Of a stretch of 64,000 bases of DNA, positions 48,764-60,583 are shown piece after piece; the stretch's first letter is position 1, and each line of letters begins with the position of its first letter. The translations under genes were made by a program, and so were the position numbers. The stretch covers positions 1 through 64,000 of the forward strand of contig NZ_JALDPT010000022.1 of NCBI RefSeq assembly GCF_022695515.1, in the 5' to 3' direction. The stretch is from Phenylobacterium aquaticum (GTDB lineage Bacteria > Pseudomonadota > Alphaproteobacteria > Caulobacterales > Caulobacteraceae). The notes beneath the pieces were generated by a model. That model was not told the origin of the DNA, ran no database searches, and saw nothing but the letters and a program-made list of their open reading frames with translations.

Positions 48764-48786
48764 GGCGCGCCGGTGGCTGGCGCGCC
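48764..48786 (+). terminator. GGCGCGCC hairpin after the CoA-transferase gene
   Basis: Two copies of the self-complementary GGCGCGCC are separated by seven bases, giving an 8-bp stem three bases after the stop. There is no T-run, so it is a weak terminator or 3'-end stabiliser. Confidence 0.4.
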
Positions 48787-48914
48787 GAGGATGGACTTAG
48801 CGGTGAGCAGCCGCTGCCCGGAAGCAGTACTCGTCAGGGCCGCCGAAGGGTCGATTGCGAACTCTCTACAACCTGCGAACGTGACGCTCGCAAACGGAAG
48901 GACGACGACCTCGC

Positions 48915-49394
48915 ATGTCTCTCGCTGAAACGGTCTGGTCGTTCGGTTTCTTGGGGTTGTTACTGCTCGGCATTTTTTGGTTCAGGCGGCTGCGAAGTCG
49001 GACTGACGATTTCCGACAGACGCGCGATGTTAAACAGCGGATATCCTCGTCGGTAGCCATCTTCGAGAAGGTGGCGCTTTACGCGTTGGCTCTGCTCGTG
49101 GGCGGCCTGCTTTTCCGAACCTTCGCCATCTTCCACAAAGGGCAGGTCACCGGCGCCACAGCCGTCTACGTGGTGCTTGGTTGCTCTCTGGTGGCAATAC
49201 CGGTCGCCGCGCTTGGTGCAAATGGCATCAGTTGGGTGGTGCCCCCACTGCGACGAGCTAATCAAGCGGCGATGTCGGGATCTCAGGTTTCATTTGCTAG
49301 CGCGAACCGGGGACTCCTTCTCGTCGCCACTGCCTCAGTCCCCATTGGACTTATTGCGATCATCGTTGCCGGGCTTGAGCCCTGGGCTCGTTAG
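48915..49394 (+). CDS. Hypothetical membrane protein of atypical composition
   Basis: 159 residues with three to four hydrophobic helices (SFGFLGLLLLGIFWF near the start, LLVATASVPIGLIAIIVAG near the end). Codons ending in A/T are clearly commoner than in neighbouring genes, suggesting acquired or poorly expressed DNA. No family recognised. Upstream, TGCGAAC occurs twice within 30 bases (about 48857-48882). Confidence 0.6.
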   Translation: MSLAETVWSFGFLGLLLLGIFWFRRLRSRTDDFRQTRDVKQRISSSVAIFEKVALYALALLVGGLLFRTFAIFHKGQVTGATAVYVVLGCSLVAIPVAALGANGISWVVPPLRRANQAAMSGSQVSFASANRGLLLVATASVPIGLIAIIVAGLEPWAR

Positions 49395-49511
49395 ATCGCG
49401 AGAAGTCCGCCCACGGTTGATTTCGCCCGTTGGGTTTAGGCCCAAATTCAAACGTTCAGTTTTCGCCAGCTGGGTGCCATCAGCAGCCACCAAACGCCCG
49501 ATCGCGCCCGT

Positions 49512-50360
49512 CTAGCTCTTCCGGTCGTCCCGCGCGTCAGAGAGCACCCGCAGCATCTCGGTCGAGAACATCGAACTCGCCAGCCCCGCGGTCCCGCCGC
49601 GGCTCCCGCCGCCGGTCGACAGCCCGTCCACGCCCTGCGGCCCGCGCAGGATAAGGTCCACCAGGGCCGCCTGTTCCTTCAGCCGGTCGGAGTTACGGGC
49701 CGAGGCGTATTGGACGAAGCCCTGGTCGGGCGTGACCTGAGGGGCCTCCACAGCTGGCGCGCCGCCGCCGGTGCGGGTGAGATTGGCGTAGACCTCGGCC
49801 ACGGTGGCCGGGCGGCCATCGCGGTAGAAGATCGCCTTGTTGGATTGGGCGGCGTCGGGGAACAGGCTGGCGGCGCTGGCGCCCGGCCGCGTCTGGGCGG
49901 CCTCGATCAGCCTGGCCGAGCCCTGCGGCCCCAGGAAGTGCGCCGCATAGAGTTCGCCGGCGGTGGGCGAGCGCCCCGTGCGGCCGCGCAGATAGGAGGC
50001 GTGGTCCGAGGCCAGCTCGCCGGCCATCAGGGACGCGGCGTGCGGATCCATCCGCAGCTCCATCACCGCCTTGCGCGCCTCCGCCCCGTCCACGTGGTAG
50101 CGGCCGTCAGAGCCCTTGGTGATCAGGTCGGCGTAGCGGGCGTAGCCGTACTTGGCGCCATGCTGCTTGATGGTCGACAGCCAGGTCTGCTCGGTGAACT
50201 GGAACAGTCCCGCGGCCGATGAGGTCGCCGCCTTGGCCCGCGGATTGAAGCTGCTCTCGCGATTGGCCGTCTTCATCAGGAACGAGAAGTCGACCCCCGT
50301 CGCGCTGGAGGCGCGCTGGATGGCGGTCTCGACGACGCCCCTGAGTCCCTGGATGGCCAT
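49512..50360 (-). CDS. Lytic transglycosylase, SLT domain
   Basis: 282 residues. The SLT catalytic Glu is in KTANRESSFNPRAKA, followed by SSAAGLFQFTEQTWL and ELYAAHFLGPQGSARL. It cleaves peptidoglycan glycan strands to make room for envelope machines. No signal peptide is obvious at the N-terminus, as in some flagellum- or pilus-associated transglycosylases. A CtrA-like box sits 21-43 bases upstream, hinting at cell-cycle control. Confidence 0.87.
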   Translation of the reverse strand: MAIQGLRGVVETAIQRASSATGVDFSFLMKTANRESSFNPRAKAATSSAAGLFQFTEQTWLSTIKQHGAKYGYARYADLITKGSDGRYHVDGAEARKAVMELRMDPHAASLMAGELASDHASYLRGRTGRSPTAGELYAAHFLGPQGSARLIEAAQTRPGASAASLFPDAAQSNKAIFYRDGRPATVAEVYANLTRTGGGAPAVEAPQVTPDQGFVQYASARNSDRLKEQAALVDLILRGPQGVDGLSTGGGSRGGTAGLASSMFSTEMLRVLSDARDDRKS

Positions 50361-50380
50361 GGGGCCAGATGTGAACGGAC

Positions 50381-50403
50381 ATGGTTAACGCCGCGCTAAC
50401 CAT
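50381..50403. promoter_or_regulatory. CtrA-like binding box
   Basis: ATGGTTA and TAACCAT form an inverted repeat; within it TTAA-N7-CTAACCAT matches the CtrA consensus TTAA-N7-TTAA with the common CCAT extension, with one mismatch. It reads similarly on both strands. It lies 21 bases upstream of the transglycosylase start and 131 bases before tonB. Confidence 0.55.
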
Positions 50404-50533
50404 ACTGCGGCGGGTCGCCCCAGGCGCCGCCCCAGGAAGGTCACCGTCCCGCTGCCGCAAGGCCAAGGTTCGGCCGCGATCGGCGCGCGACCCTGATGTC
50501 GTGACCACAACAGAGCTCCTGGGAGGAGACGTC

Positions 50534-51229
50534 ATGACAACCGGTCCGTTCACCCCCGCCTATGCGGGGATTCCCCAGTCCCGACCACGCCTGTCGCGGC
50601 CCGCCACCGTCGCCATCGGCCTGTCGGTCGCCGCCCATCTGGCGGTGCTCGGCTATCTGGGCGTCCAGAGGTTCGTCGCCCCGCCGCCGGAGGCGACCAC
50701 CCCGTCCGACGATCCCATCCTCGTCACGATCGACAAACTCCGGCCGCCGGTCCCCTCGCCCACGCCCCCCAAACCGACGCCGGTCCTGCATCCGCCGACG
50801 AACCTCACCCAGCCCACGGTGGATCCGCTTCCTACGCCGCCGCCCGATCCGGCCCTGAACCACGTGGAGCCCGCAGGCCCGGTCACCCTGCCGGTCGATC
50901 CGCCCCAGCCCGTGACGCCGCCCAGGATTCCGGTGATCGGACAGCCGCACTGGCTCAGCCGTCCGGATGGCCGCGACCTCGCCCGGGTCTATCCGGACCG
51001 GGCCGTGCGCCGGGGGATCGAGGGTTCGGCCAGCCTCTCCTGCGTGGTCGCCGCGAACGGCACGGTGCGCGACTGCAGCGCCATCTCCGAGACGCCGGCC
51101 GGCGAGGGCTTCGGCGCCGCGGCCCTCAAGCTCGCGCCCCTGTTCCGGATGAGCCCCCAGACCGAGGACGGCCAGGCGGTCGACGGGGCCATCGTGCGGA
51201 TTCCGATCCGCTTCAAGCTGGCCCAATAG
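50534..51229 (+). CDS. TonB-family energy transducer
   Basis: 231 residues from ATG 50534, with GGGAGGAG upstream. A single N-terminal membrane helix ([19 protein letters not shown]) is followed by a Pro-rich periplasmic spacer (about residues 50-140). The C-terminal TonB domain contains [18 protein letters not shown] and [14 protein letters not shown]. It transmits proton-motive force to outer-membrane receptors. exbB/exbD are not adjacent. Confidence 0.88.
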   Translation: MTTGPFTPAYAGIPQSRPRLSRPATVAIGLSVAAHLAVLGYLGVQRFVAPPPEATTPSDDPILVTIDKLRPPVPSPTPPKPTPVLHPPTNLTQPTVDPLPTPPPDPALNHVEPAGPVTLPVDPPQPVTPPRIPVIGQPHWLSRPDGRDLARVYPDRAVRRGIEGSASLSCVVAANGTVRDCSAISETPAGEGFGAAALKLAPLFRMSPQTEDGQAVDGAIVRIPIRFKLAQ

Positions 51230-51254
51230 ACCCTGTTCAGTAGACCCTGTTCAG
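51227..51254. repeat. 14-base tandem duplication at convergent gene ends
   Basis: TAGACCCTGTTCAG is repeated exactly at 51227-51240 and 51241-51254. The first copy begins with the tonB stop codon and the second contains the stop codon of the convergent kinase, so a stop for each gene exists in both copies. Confidence 0.9.
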
Positions 51255-53044
51255 GCGCTGGCGGCGCGCGCGGCCGGCGCCTGGGCGAGGCTCTGTTCGA
51301 TCACCTCGATCAGCCGCTGAACCTCGATCGGCTTGGCGATGACATTGTCCATGCCGGCCGCGTAATAGCCCTCGGTCTCGTGGGCCAGCACGCTGGCCGT
51401 GACCGCGACGATCGGCGTGCGCGCCCGCCCCGTCTCGGCCTCGCCCGCGCGGATCAGGCGGCTGGCGTCCAGCCCGTCCATCTCCGGCATATGGATGTCC
51501 ATCAGGATCACGTCCCAGGTCCCGATCCCCCAGGCCTCCACCGCCTCATGGCCGTTGCGCACCGCCTCGGAGGCGACGCCCAGGTTTTCCAGCAGGGTGG
51601 TGAGCACGGTGCGGTTGGTCGGATTGTCGTCGACAACCAGCACCCGCAGGGCGGACTCGGCCTCCAGCGCGGCGCCCGGGTCGGACGCCTGGCCCAGGGG
51701 CGGCTCCACGGCCTCCAGCGGGATTTCGAAGCTGAACCGCGTGCCGACGCCCGGGGCGCTGTCGAAGGCGATCGTCCCGCCCATCAGCGACACCACCTCG
51801 CGGCAGATCGCCAGGCCCAGGCCCGAGCCCCCCACACGGCGGGTGCTGGAGCTGTCGGCCTGGACGAACTTCTCGAAGATCTGGGCCTGGCGCTCCAGCG
51901 GGATCCCGACACCGGTGTCGGTGACATCGACGCAGATGCGCCGCGCATCGCCGGTCACCAGCACCTCGACGCCGCCGTGATCGGTGAACTTCAGGGCGTT
52001 GGCGATCAGGTTGCTCAGCACCTGGCGCAGCCGCACCTCATCGCCCAGGCGCCATCCGGCCGCGCCGGGCGCCACCTCGAAGGCGAAGCTCAGGCCGCGC
52101 TCCTCCGCCAGGCTGCCATAGAGACGGCGCATGGCCTCGGCGAAGCGGTCGAAGGAGAAGGGCGCCGGCAGCAGCTCCATCTTGCCCGCCTCGATCTTCG
52201 AGATGTCGAGCACGTCATTGACGACGTCTAGCAGGGTGCGGGCGGAAGTCTGCACGAGGGACAGCCGGCCGCGCTGCACGTCCGGCAACGGGTCCTGGGC
52301 CATCGCCTGGGCCATGCCCAACACCCCGTTCAGCGGCGTGCGGATCTCATGGCTGATAGTGGCCAGGAATTCGGTCTTGGCGCGGTTGGCGGCCTGGGCC
52401 GTGACCACCAGGTCCTGGGCCTCGGTCCGCAGGCGCTCATTCTCGACCAGCTTGTCCTGCAGCTGGCGGTTCAGGGCGTCGGAGGCCAGGCGCGCGCGCA
52501 GTTCGCGCATCACCGCCCCGCGCATCAGGGTCGACATGCCGATCGCGGCGAAAACCCCGGCGACGCCGACAAAGGCGTACTGGCCGATCAGATCGCCCGG
52601 CGCGTCGCGGGCCAGCATCAGGAAGCCGGTCACCGCCGCCGCCACGCTGCCATAAGCGACGCGGCGGCTGGGCGCCGAGGTGCCGAACACCAGGGCCATC
52701 AGGACGAAATAGACCAGCTTCAGCGGTTCGAAGTGCACCGTGAGGTAGGCGACGACATTGATCAGGAAGAGCGTATTGATCGTCGCGGCTGCGACCTCAA
52801 GTCGCAGCAGGCTCAGCGCGGCCCGACCCAGATGTCGCCAGAAATAGAAGGCTGCGCCCGCGGCCAGGATCGCCAGCGCGTCCAGATAGATCAGGGTCGC
52901 GCCGACTCCATAGACCGGATGGGCGGCCGCGATGATGCAGTAATAGCAGGCGGCGGCGATTAAATATCCACGAACTACAGGGACATAGGCGGCCGCCACC
53001 TCCCCTTCCGGAAGAGTGTCCAGTTCGCCCGTCGCCTTTGCCAT
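51251..53044 (-). CDS. Hybrid sensor histidine kinase with membrane domain
   Basis: About 597 residues from ATG 53044. Multiple N-terminal helices span about residues 20-180, then a coiled-coil. The H-box is ATISHEIRTPLNGVLGMAQ; the ATPase shows NLIANALKFT, DTGVGIPLER and GSGLGLAICRE. The C-terminal receiver has phospho-Asp in ILMDIHMPEMDG and Lys in VIAKPIEV. It closely resembles the soluble kinase at 58064 in the catalytic core, so the two are probably paralogues. The signal is unknown. Confidence 0.93.
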   Translation of the reverse strand: MAKATGELDTLPEGEVAAAYVPVVRGYLIAAACYYCIIAAAHPVYGVGATLIYLDALAILAAGAAFYFWRHLGRAALSLLRLEVAAATINTLFLINVVAYLTVHFEPLKLVYFVLMALVFGTSAPSRRVAYGSVAAAVTGFLMLARDAPGDLIGQYAFVGVAGVFAAIGMSTLMRGAVMRELRARLASDALNRQLQDKLVENERLRTEAQDLVVTAQAANRAKTEFLATISHEIRTPLNGVLGMAQAMAQDPLPDVQRGRLSLVQTSARTLLDVVNDVLDISKIEAGKMELLPAPFSFDRFAEAMRRLYGSLAEERGLSFAFEVAPGAAGWRLGDEVRLRQVLSNLIANALKFTDHGGVEVLVTGDARRICVDVTDTGVGIPLERQAQIFEKFVQADSSSTRRVGGSGLGLAICREVVSLMGGTIAFDSAPGVGTRFSFEIPLEAVEPPLGQASDPGAALEAESALRVLVVDDNPTNRTVLTTLLENLGVASEAVRNGHEAVEAWGIGTWDVILMDIHMPEMDGLDASRLIRAGEAETGRARTPIVAVTASVLAHETEGYYAAGMDNVIAKPIEVQRLIEVIEQSLAQAPAARAASA

Positions 53045-53093
53045 GCCCGCGCCCCCGAGTAGACTCGAATACTGCGGAATTAGGCCTGTCTTC

Positions 53094-53130
53094 GGGTTAA
53101 CCCCCAAAACGACCGACGCCCAATTTGGGG
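53094..53130. promoter_or_regulatory. Two palindromes upstream of the hybrid kinase
   Basis: GGGTTAACCC (53094-53103) and CCCAATTTGGG (53119-53129) lie between the acyl-CoA dehydrogenase stop and the kinase start. The first contains a TTAA half-site; the second belongs to the dispersed CCCAAWTTGGG-type motifs in this window. Confidence 0.35.
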
Positions 53131-53136
53131 CCGGGG

Positions 53137-54306
53137 TCAGTAACTCTTGGCCAGCCCCAGCACACGTTCTGCGATGAAGTTGAACACCATCTCACGACTG
53201 ATCGGCGCGATGCGGGCGATCATCGATTCTCTGAAATAGCGCTCCACGTCATACTCCTTGGCGTAGCCCATGCCGCCGTGGGTCAGGATCGCGGTCTCGC
53301 AGGCGTTGAACCCCGCCTCCCCGCCCAGGTACTTGGCCGCATTGGCCTCGGCCCCGCATTCGCGGCCGGCGTCGTAGAGGGCGGCGGCCTTGAAGGCCAT
53401 CAGATTGGCGGCCTCGAGCTCGGCCCAGGCCTTGGCCAGCGGATGGGCGATGCCCTGGTTCTGGCCGATCGGCCGGCCGAACACGACCCGCTCCTTGGCG
53501 TAGGCCGTGGCCCGGGCGAGCGCGGCGCGGCCCAACCCCACCGCCTCGGCGCCGAACAGCACCCGCTCGGGGTTCAGTCCCTGCAGCAGGTAGTAGAAGC
53601 CGCGCCCCTCCTCCCCGATCAGATCGTCCTGCGGGATCTCCAGATTGTCGATGAACACGGCGTTCGACTCGACGGCCTTGCGGCCCATCTTCGGGATCGG
53701 ATTGGCCTCGATCCGGCTGCGGTCGAAGTCGGTGTAGAACAGCGACAGCCCCTCGGTGGACTTCTTGACCTGGTCGCGCGGCGTGGTGCGCGCGATGATC
53801 AGGAACTTGTTGGCCCGCTGGGCCGAGGTCGTCCACAGCTTGCGGCCGTTCAGCACATAGCCGCCGGGAATGCGGTCGGCGCGGGTGGTCAGGCTGGTGG
53901 TGTCGAGGCCCGAGTCCGGCTCGGTGATGCCGATGCACATCTTGTCCTCGCCGGCGATCAGCCGGGGGATGTGCCGCCGCTTCTGGGCGTCGGTCCCGAA
54001 CTTGGCGATCGGCATGGGGCCGAAGATGTTCAGATGCAGGGCGCTGGCCCCGGAGAACCCGGCCCCCGACTGGGCGACCGCCTGCATGACGATCGAGGCC
54101 TCGGTCAGGCCCAGGCCCGAACCGCCCAGCTCGGTGGGCATGGCCGCGCCCAGCCAGCCGCCGGCCGCCATGGCCGCGACAAAGGCTTCCGGGAAGTCGC
54201 CCGTATCGTCGGTCTTGCGCCAGTATTCGGCGTCGAACCCGGCGCACAGGCGCGCGACGCTCTCGCGGATCGCCTCCTGCTCATCGCTGAACCAGAAACC
54301 GCTCAT
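53137..54306 (-). CDS. Acyl-CoA dehydrogenase family protein
   Basis: 389 residues. MCIGITEPDSGLDTTSL is the FAD/substrate signature, and THGGMGYAKEYDVERYFRE the second. Where many dehydrogenases have the catalytic YEGT, this one reads IAPISREMV, so the base must sit elsewhere or the chemistry differs; this is common in one alphaproteobacterial subgroup. It would oxidise an acyl-CoA in fatty or branched acid breakdown. It lies 32 bases after the oxidase gene on the same strand. Confidence 0.9.
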   Translation of the reverse strand: MSGFWFSDEQEAIRESVARLCAGFDAEYWRKTDDTGDFPEAFVAAMAAGGWLGAAMPTELGGSGLGLTEASIVMQAVAQSGAGFSGASALHLNIFGPMPIAKFGTDAQKRRHIPRLIAGEDKMCIGITEPDSGLDTTSLTTRADRIPGGYVLNGRKLWTTSAQRANKFLIIARTTPRDQVKKSTEGLSLFYTDFDRSRIEANPIPKMGRKAVESNAVFIDNLEIPQDDLIGEEGRGFYYLLQGLNPERVLFGAEAVGLGRAALARATAYAKERVVFGRPIGQNQGIAHPLAKAWAELEAANLMAFKAAALYDAGRECGAEANAAKYLGGEAGFNACETAILTHGGMGYAKEYDVERYFRESMIARIAPISREMVFNFIAERVLGLAKSY

Positions 54307-54338
54307 GGCGCCCCTCCCCGAGGTCTAGTCTTGGAAAT

Positions 54339-55367
54339 TCAGGCCGAGAACCGCGCGGGATCGAGGCGGCCGGCATAGGGGCCCGCCTCCCCTTCCGTCA
54401 CGCAAGCCGCGATGATCCTGGCGGCCAGGGGGGCGAGCAGCCAGCCGTTGCGCCGCGCCCCCACCGCCAACAGCACCCCATGGTGTCGTCCGCGCCCGAC
54501 CATCGGCAGGCCGTCCGGCGTCGCCGCCCGCACCCCGGCCTGGGCGATGTCGCCGACAGCGCCGGCCACCGCCGGGAACAGGCCTGCGCCCACCGCTTTC
54601 AGCGCGGCGATGCGCTCCGGGTCGATCTCCAGGTCGTCGCGCCCGGCCTCCATGGTCGCGCCCAGGGTGAGCCCGCCGGCGAAGGGCGCGGCATAGGCGC
54701 CCTCCCCGCGGATCACCAGTCCGTCATAGGCGCCGGTCATCACCCGCACCAGCTGGCCCTTGATGGGATGAAGCCGCGACAGCTCCGGCGCCACGACGCC
54801 CAGGTCGCGGGCCGCGCCGGTGGCGATGACCAGCCGGTCCGCGCCCTCGAAGCCGGTGGCCGCACGCGCCTGGAACGTCACCCCCAGGGCCTCGGCCGCG
54901 GCCCGCAGGGCGGCCAGGGCCTGGGCCGGGTCGATCCGCCAGTCCTCGCGGGTGAGCACGCCGGAGGTCCAGCCCGGCGCGAGCCCGGGCGCGAGGTCCG
55001 CCAGGGCGCCGCGCGGAATGCCCGTGGGGTGCAGCCCCAGTCGCCGCAGGGCCTGGTCGCTGCGCTCCAGATGCGCAGGTGAGCCGACGGCCAGGGCGCC
55101 GCTGCGGTCCAGCCGGATCCCCAGCCGCGCCTCCAGGCCGGGCCACAGGTCGCGGCCGGCCAGCAACAGGTCGAAATGATCGCGCGCCTCAGGATCGAGG
55201 GCGGCCTCGAACGCCGGCGCCAGCATGCCCGCCGCCATGCCCGAGGCGCTGGCCAAGGAGGCGGACGGATCGAACACCGTGACCTCGCAGCCGGCCTCGG
55301 CCAGGGCGAGCGCGGCGGTCAGGCCCATGGCCCCCGCGCCGGCGACAGTGATCCGGATGCGGCTCAT
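54339..55367 (-). CDS. FAD-dependent amine/glycine oxidase (DAO/ThiO-like)
   Basis: 342 residues. The N-terminal FAD-binding fingerprint is VAGAGAMGLTAALALAEAG, followed by SGMAAGMLAPAFE. The C-terminal GVRAATPDGLPMVG and GARRNGWLLAPLAA match D-amino-acid/glycine oxidases. ThiO makes dehydroglycine for thiamine synthesis, but no thi genes are adjacent, so the substrate remains open. Confidence 0.85.
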   Translation of the reverse strand: MSRIRITVAGAGAMGLTAALALAEAGCEVTVFDPSASLASASGMAAGMLAPAFEAALDPEARDHFDLLLAGRDLWPGLEARLGIRLDRSGALAVGSPAHLERSDQALRRLGLHPTGIPRGALADLAPGLAPGWTSGVLTREDWRIDPAQALAALRAAAEALGVTFQARAATGFEGADRLVIATGAARDLGVVAPELSRLHPIKGQLVRVMTGAYDGLVIRGEGAYAAPFAGGLTLGATMEAGRDDLEIDPERIAALKAVGAGLFPAVAGAVGDIAQAGVRAATPDGLPMVGRGRHHGVLLAVGARRNGWLLAPLAARIIAACVTEGEAGPYAGRLDPARFSA

Positions 55368-55468
55368 GGCGCCTAACGAGCGGGCTTCGGCGACGAAATC
55401 AAGCGGAGATGGATCAATGCGGGCCCGCAGGCCCGGGGGTTCAGGCGCCTGGGCTCGGCGGTCCGGCC

Positions 55469-56062
55469 TCAGCGACGCCGGAACAGGGCCTCCAGGCCGG
55501 AGATCACTTCCTCCATCAGCCGCCCGTCCCGGTCGCCGGGATCGGCGAGCGTCATGGCCGCCGCCCCGTGGCCGCAGGCCCAGACCGCGAGCGCGATCTG
55601 GTGCACGGTCTTGGCGTCGCGGTCCGCCTGGCTGGCCGCCTGGGCGATGGCGGCTTCCAGCACCTTGAAGGCCCGGTCCCGGGCGGCGTCGACCTCCGGC
55701 TCGGCCAGGATGGGGGGATCGAACATCAGGGCGTAGAGCGCCGGCTGGGCGCGGGCGAAGCCGAAATAGGCGAGCGCGCAGGTGCGGATCGGCAGGGCTT
55801 CCGTCCCGGCCGCCGCCTTCAGCGCCGCCTCGAGCTCCCCGAAGCCTTCCGCCGCCAATCCGGCCAGCAGGGCCTGCTTGGAGGCGTAGTGATGATAGAC
55901 CGAGCCCGGCGCAATGCCGGCCCGGGCGGCCAGGGCGCGCAGGTTCAGCTGGCCGATGCCGCCGCTTTCCAAGAGAGCGCGGGCCTCCTCCAGCAACTGG
56001 GCGCGCAGATTGCCCACGTGATAGCTGCGTCGGCGGGCGACCCCGCCCTCAAGCCAGGACAT
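55469..56062 (-). CDS. TetR-family transcriptional regulator
   Basis: 197 residues from ATG 56062, whose first base is shared with the upstream stop (TGATG). The helix-turn-helix is LRALAARAGIAPGSVYHHYASK, here in two parts: LRALAARAGIAPGS then VYHHYASKQALL. The C-terminal ligand domain includes AVWACGHGAAAMT. It is co-transcribed with the DUF5360 gene and divergent from the monooxygenase, which it probably represses. Confidence 0.88.
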   Translation of the reverse strand: MSWLEGGVARRRSYHVGNLRAQLLEEARALLESGGIGQLNLRALAARAGIAPGSVYHHYASKQALLAGLAAEGFGELEAALKAAAGTEALPIRTCALAYFGFARAQPALYALMFDPPILAEPEVDAARDRAFKVLEAAIAQAASQADRDAKTVHQIALAVWACGHGAAAMTLADPGDRDGRLMEEVISGLEALFRRR

Positions 56063-56484
56063 CAGGCCGCCTCCGGCTGGGCGGCCAGGTCGCAGATCAG
56101 CCGCGGCAGGAACGCCAGGGGCCAGATCACGAGGGCCAGGTTGGGCAGGAACCAGGACGGATCGAACTCGCCCAGCAGCGCCCAATAGCCCACCGCCATC
56201 AGGCCGGCGACCTGGGTGAGCACCAGGGAGATCAGGGCCAGCGGCCGCCACAGGGGCTCGCCCCGCCGCGCGGCGCGGACCGCGGCCAGACCCACCAGGG
56301 AAAAGCCGAGATCGAGGGGGAAGAACGACCAGTTCCAGGCGGTCACCCGCGCCTCGCCATAGCCGGAATACATCAGGGCCGCGGGCAGATGGATCAGGCC
56401 GACCTGCGCCGCGAACGCCACCGCCCAATAGGCGATGAACGACAAGTCTGTGATCGCAAGTGCGACGGAGAGCCTGCGGCTCAT
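56062..56484 (-). CDS. DUF5360-like membrane protein
   Basis: 140 residues with four hydrophobic helices; TDLSFIAYWAVAFA, YGEARVTAWNWSFFPLDL and VGYWALLGEFDPSWFLPNL fit the DUF5360 family of unknown function. It overlaps the TetR gene by one base, so both are likely made together. Confidence 0.75.
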   Translation of the reverse strand: MSRRLSVALAITDLSFIAYWAVAFAAQVGLIHLPAALMYSGYGEARVTAWNWSFFPLDLGFSLVGLAAVRAARRGEPLWRPLALISLVLTQVAGLMAVGYWALLGEFDPSWFLPNLALVIWPLAFLPRLICDLAAQPEAA

Positions 56485-58063
56485 GGCGATCCCCTAACGG
56501 AAGGAGGGCATGTTCTCCACCTTCGCGCGACTTGTCGAGACGAAACCTGGCGCGCGTCGCCGGCAATCTTACCGTTGATAACCTATCCGACCCCCGATAG
56601 CCTTTCCGCAAAGTCAGGTCGGGGAGGACGCCTATGACCGCCGATATCAAGGTCGCCATTCTGGGCGCGGGCTTCGCCGGCCTGTGCATGGGCCTCAAGC
56701 TGCAGGCGCGCGGGGAGACCGACTTCCTGATCCTGGAGAAGGCCGACCGGGTGGGCGGCACCTGGCGGGAGAACACCTATCCCGGCTGCGGCTGCGATAT
56801 CCCCAGCCACCTCTATTCCTTCTCCTTCGCCCTGAACCCCGACTGGCCCCGGGTCTATTCGGCCCAACCGGACATCCTGGCCTATATCGAGGGCGTGGTG
56901 GCCCAGAACGGCCTGGATGCTCAGATCCGCCTGAACACCGAGGTGACCTCGGCCGTCTGGGACGCGGCGACCAACCTCTGGCGCATCACCGCGGCCGACG
57001 GCTTTGCGATCACGGCCGAGACCCTGGTCACCGCCTGGGGCCAATTGAACCGCCCGAAGATCCCCCAGATCCCCGGCCATGACGCCTTCGCGGGCGCGGC
57101 CTTCCACTCCGCGCGCTGGGATCACGGCGTCGAGCTCGCCGGCAAGCGGGTGGCGGTGATCGGCAACGGCGCCAGCGCCATCCAATTCGTGCCGGAGATC
57201 GCCAAGGTCGCGGGCCAGCTCACCCTCTTCCAGCGCTCGCCCAACTGGATCGTCCCGCGGCTCGACCGGCCCTACACGGCCGAGGAGATGGCGGCCTTCC
57301 GCGCCAATCCGGCCCTGATGCAGGCGGTGCGCGACGAGATCTTCCGCATGGCCGAGGACCGGCTCGCCGCCCGCCGCGCCGGAACCCTGCCGGTCGAGGA
57401 GGTTCCGATCCCTCTGGCCCACCTGCGGGCCCAGATCACCGACCCCGAGCTTCTCGCCAAGCTGACGCCCGACTACGAGCTGGGCTGCAAGCGGGTGCTG
57501 ATCTCCAACGACTTCTACCCCGCCCTCACCCGCCCGAACGTGACCCTGGTGACCGACGGCGTGGCGCGGCTGTCGCCCGAGGGCGTCGTCGACGGGGCGG
57601 GCCGCCTTCACGAGGCTGACGTGGTGATCTACGCCACCGGCTTCGAGACCCGCTCCTTCGCCGGCGACCTGAAGATCCGCGGCCTGGATGGTCTCGATCT
57701 CAACACCGCCTGGGCGGACGGGCCGGAGGCCTATCTGGGGATCACCACCCCGGGCTTCCCCAACCTGTTCATGCTCTACGGCCCCAACACCAATCTGGGC
57801 CACAACTCGATCATCTATATGCTGGAGGCCCAGGCCGACTACGTGCTCCAGGCGCTGGAGGCGGCGGCGGCGGCCGGTCCGATCGTGGTCCGGCCCGAGG
57901 TCAGCCGCGCCTATAATGACGAGCTGCAGGCCGCCCTCGCCCACACGCCCTGGGCCGGGTCCTGCACCAGCTGGTACAAGACCGAAGGCGGCAAGATCCT
58001 GAACAACTGGCCGCACACGGCCCAGGCCTATGCCGAGGCCGTGGCCCGGTTCGACGCCGGCGC

Positions 58064-60508
<2,445 letters not shown>

Positions 60509-60583
60509 GTCACCCCCAGACCGCGCAAAACAATGGGGGCCACAATGCCTGGCTGAGGTTAAGGGCGGATTGAGACCCCGCCC

